Assembly: GCF_014779665.1 (NCBI RefSeq)
Contig: NZ_JACXYY010000006.1
Span: 310,001-374,000 of the forward strand
DNA: 64,000 nt
Direction: 5' to 3'
Source of the DNA: Nocardioides hwasunensis
GTDB lineage: Bacteria; Actinomycetota; Actinomycetes; Propionibacteriales; Nocardioidaceae
Position 1 is the stretch's first letter. Each line of letters begins with the position of its first letter. This document shows, piece by piece, positions 62,483 through 64,000 of this stretch. The position numbers were made by a program, and so were the translations under genes. A model generated the notes under the pieces. The model was not told where the DNA came from. It did no database searches and saw nothing but the letters and a program-made list of their open reading frames with translations.

Positions 62483-63865
62483 TCAGCCCTCGCCGGCGAT
62501 CAGGTAGCGGTCGTCGAAGCGCTGCAGCTGGAGGCGGATCCGGTCGGTGTTCCGCGCGCCGGACTTCATGACGTAGTCGACCGTGTAGCCCACGGTGAGG
62601 TCCGAGGGGTCGCTCGCGACCTGCGTGAGGGTCGCCGAACGGACCTTGCTCCACCAGCTGTTGTAGCCGCCGAAGCCGCCACTGGCCTCCTGGAACTCGG
62701 GAGTGAGCTGCTCGAAGCCGGCCCGGGCGTCGCTGGTGACCGTCGCGAGGTAGGAGGTGATGAAGGCGTCCATCTGCTCGCGGGTGTCCTCCGCGGACAG
62801 CGGTGGAGGACTGGTGCTGGTCCCGGCCTCCGAGGTCTCCGAGGCCCGGGGACTCTCCGCGCCCCGGTCGGGCGCCGCCTCGGGCGTCCCGCGTCCGGCC
62901 CAGACGTACGCCGTCACGATGGCGCCGACCGCGAGCACCGCGAAGGCCGCGATCCACGCCCAGCCGCGTCTGCGCGAGCGTGCCGGTGTGGTCGATGCGG
63001 TGGCGACGACCGGCATCGACCCGGTCGGGTCCGGGGGCGGGACCGCGGCGACGGGGACCGCGGTGACCGTCGACCGCTGTCCGCGGGCGATCCTGGCCAG
63101 CTCGTCGCGGACCTTCCGCATCGGCCAGCGCTGCTCGGGGTCACGGTTCATCATCACCGTCAGCAGGCCGGCCATCGGGTGCCCGTCGGGAAGCTGCGGC
63201 GGGTCTTCGTGGACGATCTTGTAGAGCGCACCGATGAGGTTGTCGCCGACCTCGTACGGCGCGTGGCCGGTGACCGCGTGGAAGAGCGTGGCTCCGAGCG
63301 ACCAGACGTCGCTCGCCGGCGTGGCGGAGGACCCCGAGGCCACCTCGGGGGCGAGATAGGCGGGGGAGCCGGTGACGAGCCCGGTCTGGGTGAGGGAGGC
63401 GTCGTCGGCTGACCGCGCGATGCCGAAGTCCCCGAGCTTGGCGACCCCGTGGGCCACCAGGATGTTGCTCGGCTTCACGTCCCGGTGGACGATGCCGGCG
63501 GCGTGGGCGTCGGTCAGCGCGTCCGCCGCCTGCGCGAGCAGCGCGGCAGCCTCGGTGGCCTCCAGCGGCCCCGAGCTGCGGACGGTCTCGCTGAGCGGGT
63601 CGCCGTCGACGTACTCCATCACCAGCCAGTGGACCTCGCCCTCCGCGACGAGGTCGAAGACCGAGACCACGTGGGGGTGGTTGAGCGCGGCCGCCAGCCG
63701 TGCCTCGCGTCCGACGCGCTCGAGGTGTGCGTTCTCCGAGCCGGGCATCACCCCGATCCGCTTGACGGCCACGGTGCGGCCGAGCACCTCGTCGTGGGCC
63801 AGGTGGACGGTGCCCGAACCGCCTCGACCGATCTCCCGTCCGAGGGTGTACCTACCTGCGATCAC
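62483..63865 (-). CDS. Membrane Ser/Thr protein kinase (PknB-like)
   Basis: A 460-residue eukaryotic-type kinase. Gly loop IGRGGSGTV (12-20), ATP Lys35 in VAVKRIG, catalytic loop HRDVKPSN (127-134), DFG (146-148) and APE-type LAPE follow. A transmembrane helix (WIAAFAVLAVGAIVTAYVW, about 307-325) leads to a Ser/Thr/Pro linker and an extracellular domain of about 100 residues (NTF2-like appearance), not PASTA repeats. The GTG start follows GGAGGAGG. It is divergent from tyrS. Confidence 0.93.
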   Translation of the reverse strand: MIAGRYTLGREIGRGGSGTVHLAHDEVLGRTVAVKRIGVMPGSENAHLERVGREARLAAALNHPHVVSVFDLVAEGEVHWLVMEYVDGDPLSETVRSSGPLEATEAAALLAQAADALTDAHAAGIVHRDVKPSNILVAHGVAKLGDFGIARSADDASLTQTGLVTGSPAYLAPEVASGSSATPASDVWSLGATLFHAVTGHAPYEVGDNLIGALYKIVHEDPPQLPDGHPMAGLLTVMMNRDPEQRWPMRKVRDELARIARGQRSTVTAVPVAAVPPPDPTGSMPVVATASTTPARSRRRGWAWIAAFAVLAVGAIVTAYVWAGRGTPEAAPDRGAESPRASETSEAGTSTSPPPLSAEDTREQMDAFITSYLATVTSDARAGFEQLTPEFQEASGGFGGYNSWWSKVRSATLTQVASDPSDLTVGYTVDYVMKSGARNTDRIRLQLQRFDDRYLIAGEG

Positions 63866-63891
63866 CGTGCGGTCCTCCTCCGTGCTCGCCC

Positions 63892-63898
63892 TAGGCTA
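63892..63898. promoter_or_regulatory. Overlapping divergent -10 boxes of the kinase and tyrS genes
   Basis: In CTAGGCTAG, plus-strand TAGGCT (63892-63897) and minus-strand TAGCCT (63893-63898) share five base pairs. Leaders would be about 34 nt to tyrS and about 20 nt to the kinase. The two genes may compete for RNA polymerase. Confidence 0.45.
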
Positions 63899-63937
63899 GT
63901 GCGCGACCACCAATCGACCTCACCCGAAGGACCCCAC

Positions 63938-64000
63938 GTGACGACCCCGAACATCCTCGACGAGCTGGAGTGGCGCGGCCTGGTCGCGCACTCCACCGAC
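63938..64000 (+). CDS. tyrS: Tyrosine--tRNA ligase, N-terminal fragment
   Basis: Only 21 codons are in the window: VTTPNILDELEWRGLVAHST plus D, starting with GTG after ribosome binding site GAAGGA. NILDEL-WRGL is the standard opening of actinobacterial TyrS before the class I catalytic domain. The call rests on this stretch alone. Confidence 0.75.
   Translation, partial: MTTPNILDELEWRGLVAHSTD

Overview
The window is very GC-rich, uses many GTG starts, and packs genes with 4-bp ATGA/GTGA overlaps. Together with CIRCE/HrcA, IdeR-type iron boxes, a Zur operon, a 10-methyl fatty acid gene pair, DUF2695, DUF5994 and septum-formation lipoproteins, this points to an actinobacterium. The run of families looks most like Nocardioides or a relative (Propionibacteriales). 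That placement is inference from gene content and order, not a database match. No prophage, insertion sequence, CRISPR array or rRNA is visible; this looks like ordinary chromosome.

Layout. 1-1033: the start of an iron-box-controlled gene and a metallo-beta-lactamase-fold hydrolase. 1058-4046: heat-shock operon hrcA-dnaJ-rsmE behind a CIRCE element. 4191-6767: a SigE-family sigma factor with two GerMN-domain envelope proteins. 6854-15797: a conserved actinobacterial housekeeping run (DUF2695, HIT, phoH, ybeY, CNNM/CorC protein, cytidine-deaminase-like protein, era). It is interrupted by tmsA-tmsB and a siderophore-interacting-type flavoreductase. 15837-19517: a secreted hydrolase, a septum-formation lipoprotein, a flavodoxin-fold protein and a frameshifted methyltransferase. 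19567-25435: leuA with a leucine-codon leader peptide, a hydrolase, recO, an LCP ligase and uppS. 25439-28665: zinc uptake operon znuA-znuC-znuB-zur under two Zur boxes. 28739-31706: a small monooxygenase, glyS and a lipoprotein. 31763-34824: cobalamin riboswitch plus a three-gene B12-type ABC importer. 34881-42641: dusB, an SH3/peptidase-like exported protein, DUF5994, dgt, a holin/DUF3618/YtxH-type stress cluster, dnaG and a small partner. 42694-52556: tRNA-Asn, secreted proteins, a PIG-L deacetylase, a Tat-exported molybdopterin oxidoreductase, a DUF1501/DUF1800 pair, a double GNAT, an orphan histidine kinase and tRNA-Met. 52588-56693: iron-box-controlled siderophore ABC importer with a fused double permease. 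56710-64000: MFS exporter with divergent TetR, a membrane protein/regulator cassette, a secreted protein with a NarL-type two-component system, a Ser/Thr kinase and the start of tyrS.

Three metals or cofactors are handled by visible regulatory sites: iron (IdeR boxes at 127 and 52588), zinc (Zur boxes at 28629 and 28651) and B12 (riboswitch at 31773). Two signals cut across the window. Many genes have a TANNNT -10 hexamer only 6-9 nt upstream of the start codon, as expected for leaderless mRNAs. Many intergenic gaps also carry a long, perfect inverted repeat whose sequence is different each time, several of them beside a promoter or start codon.
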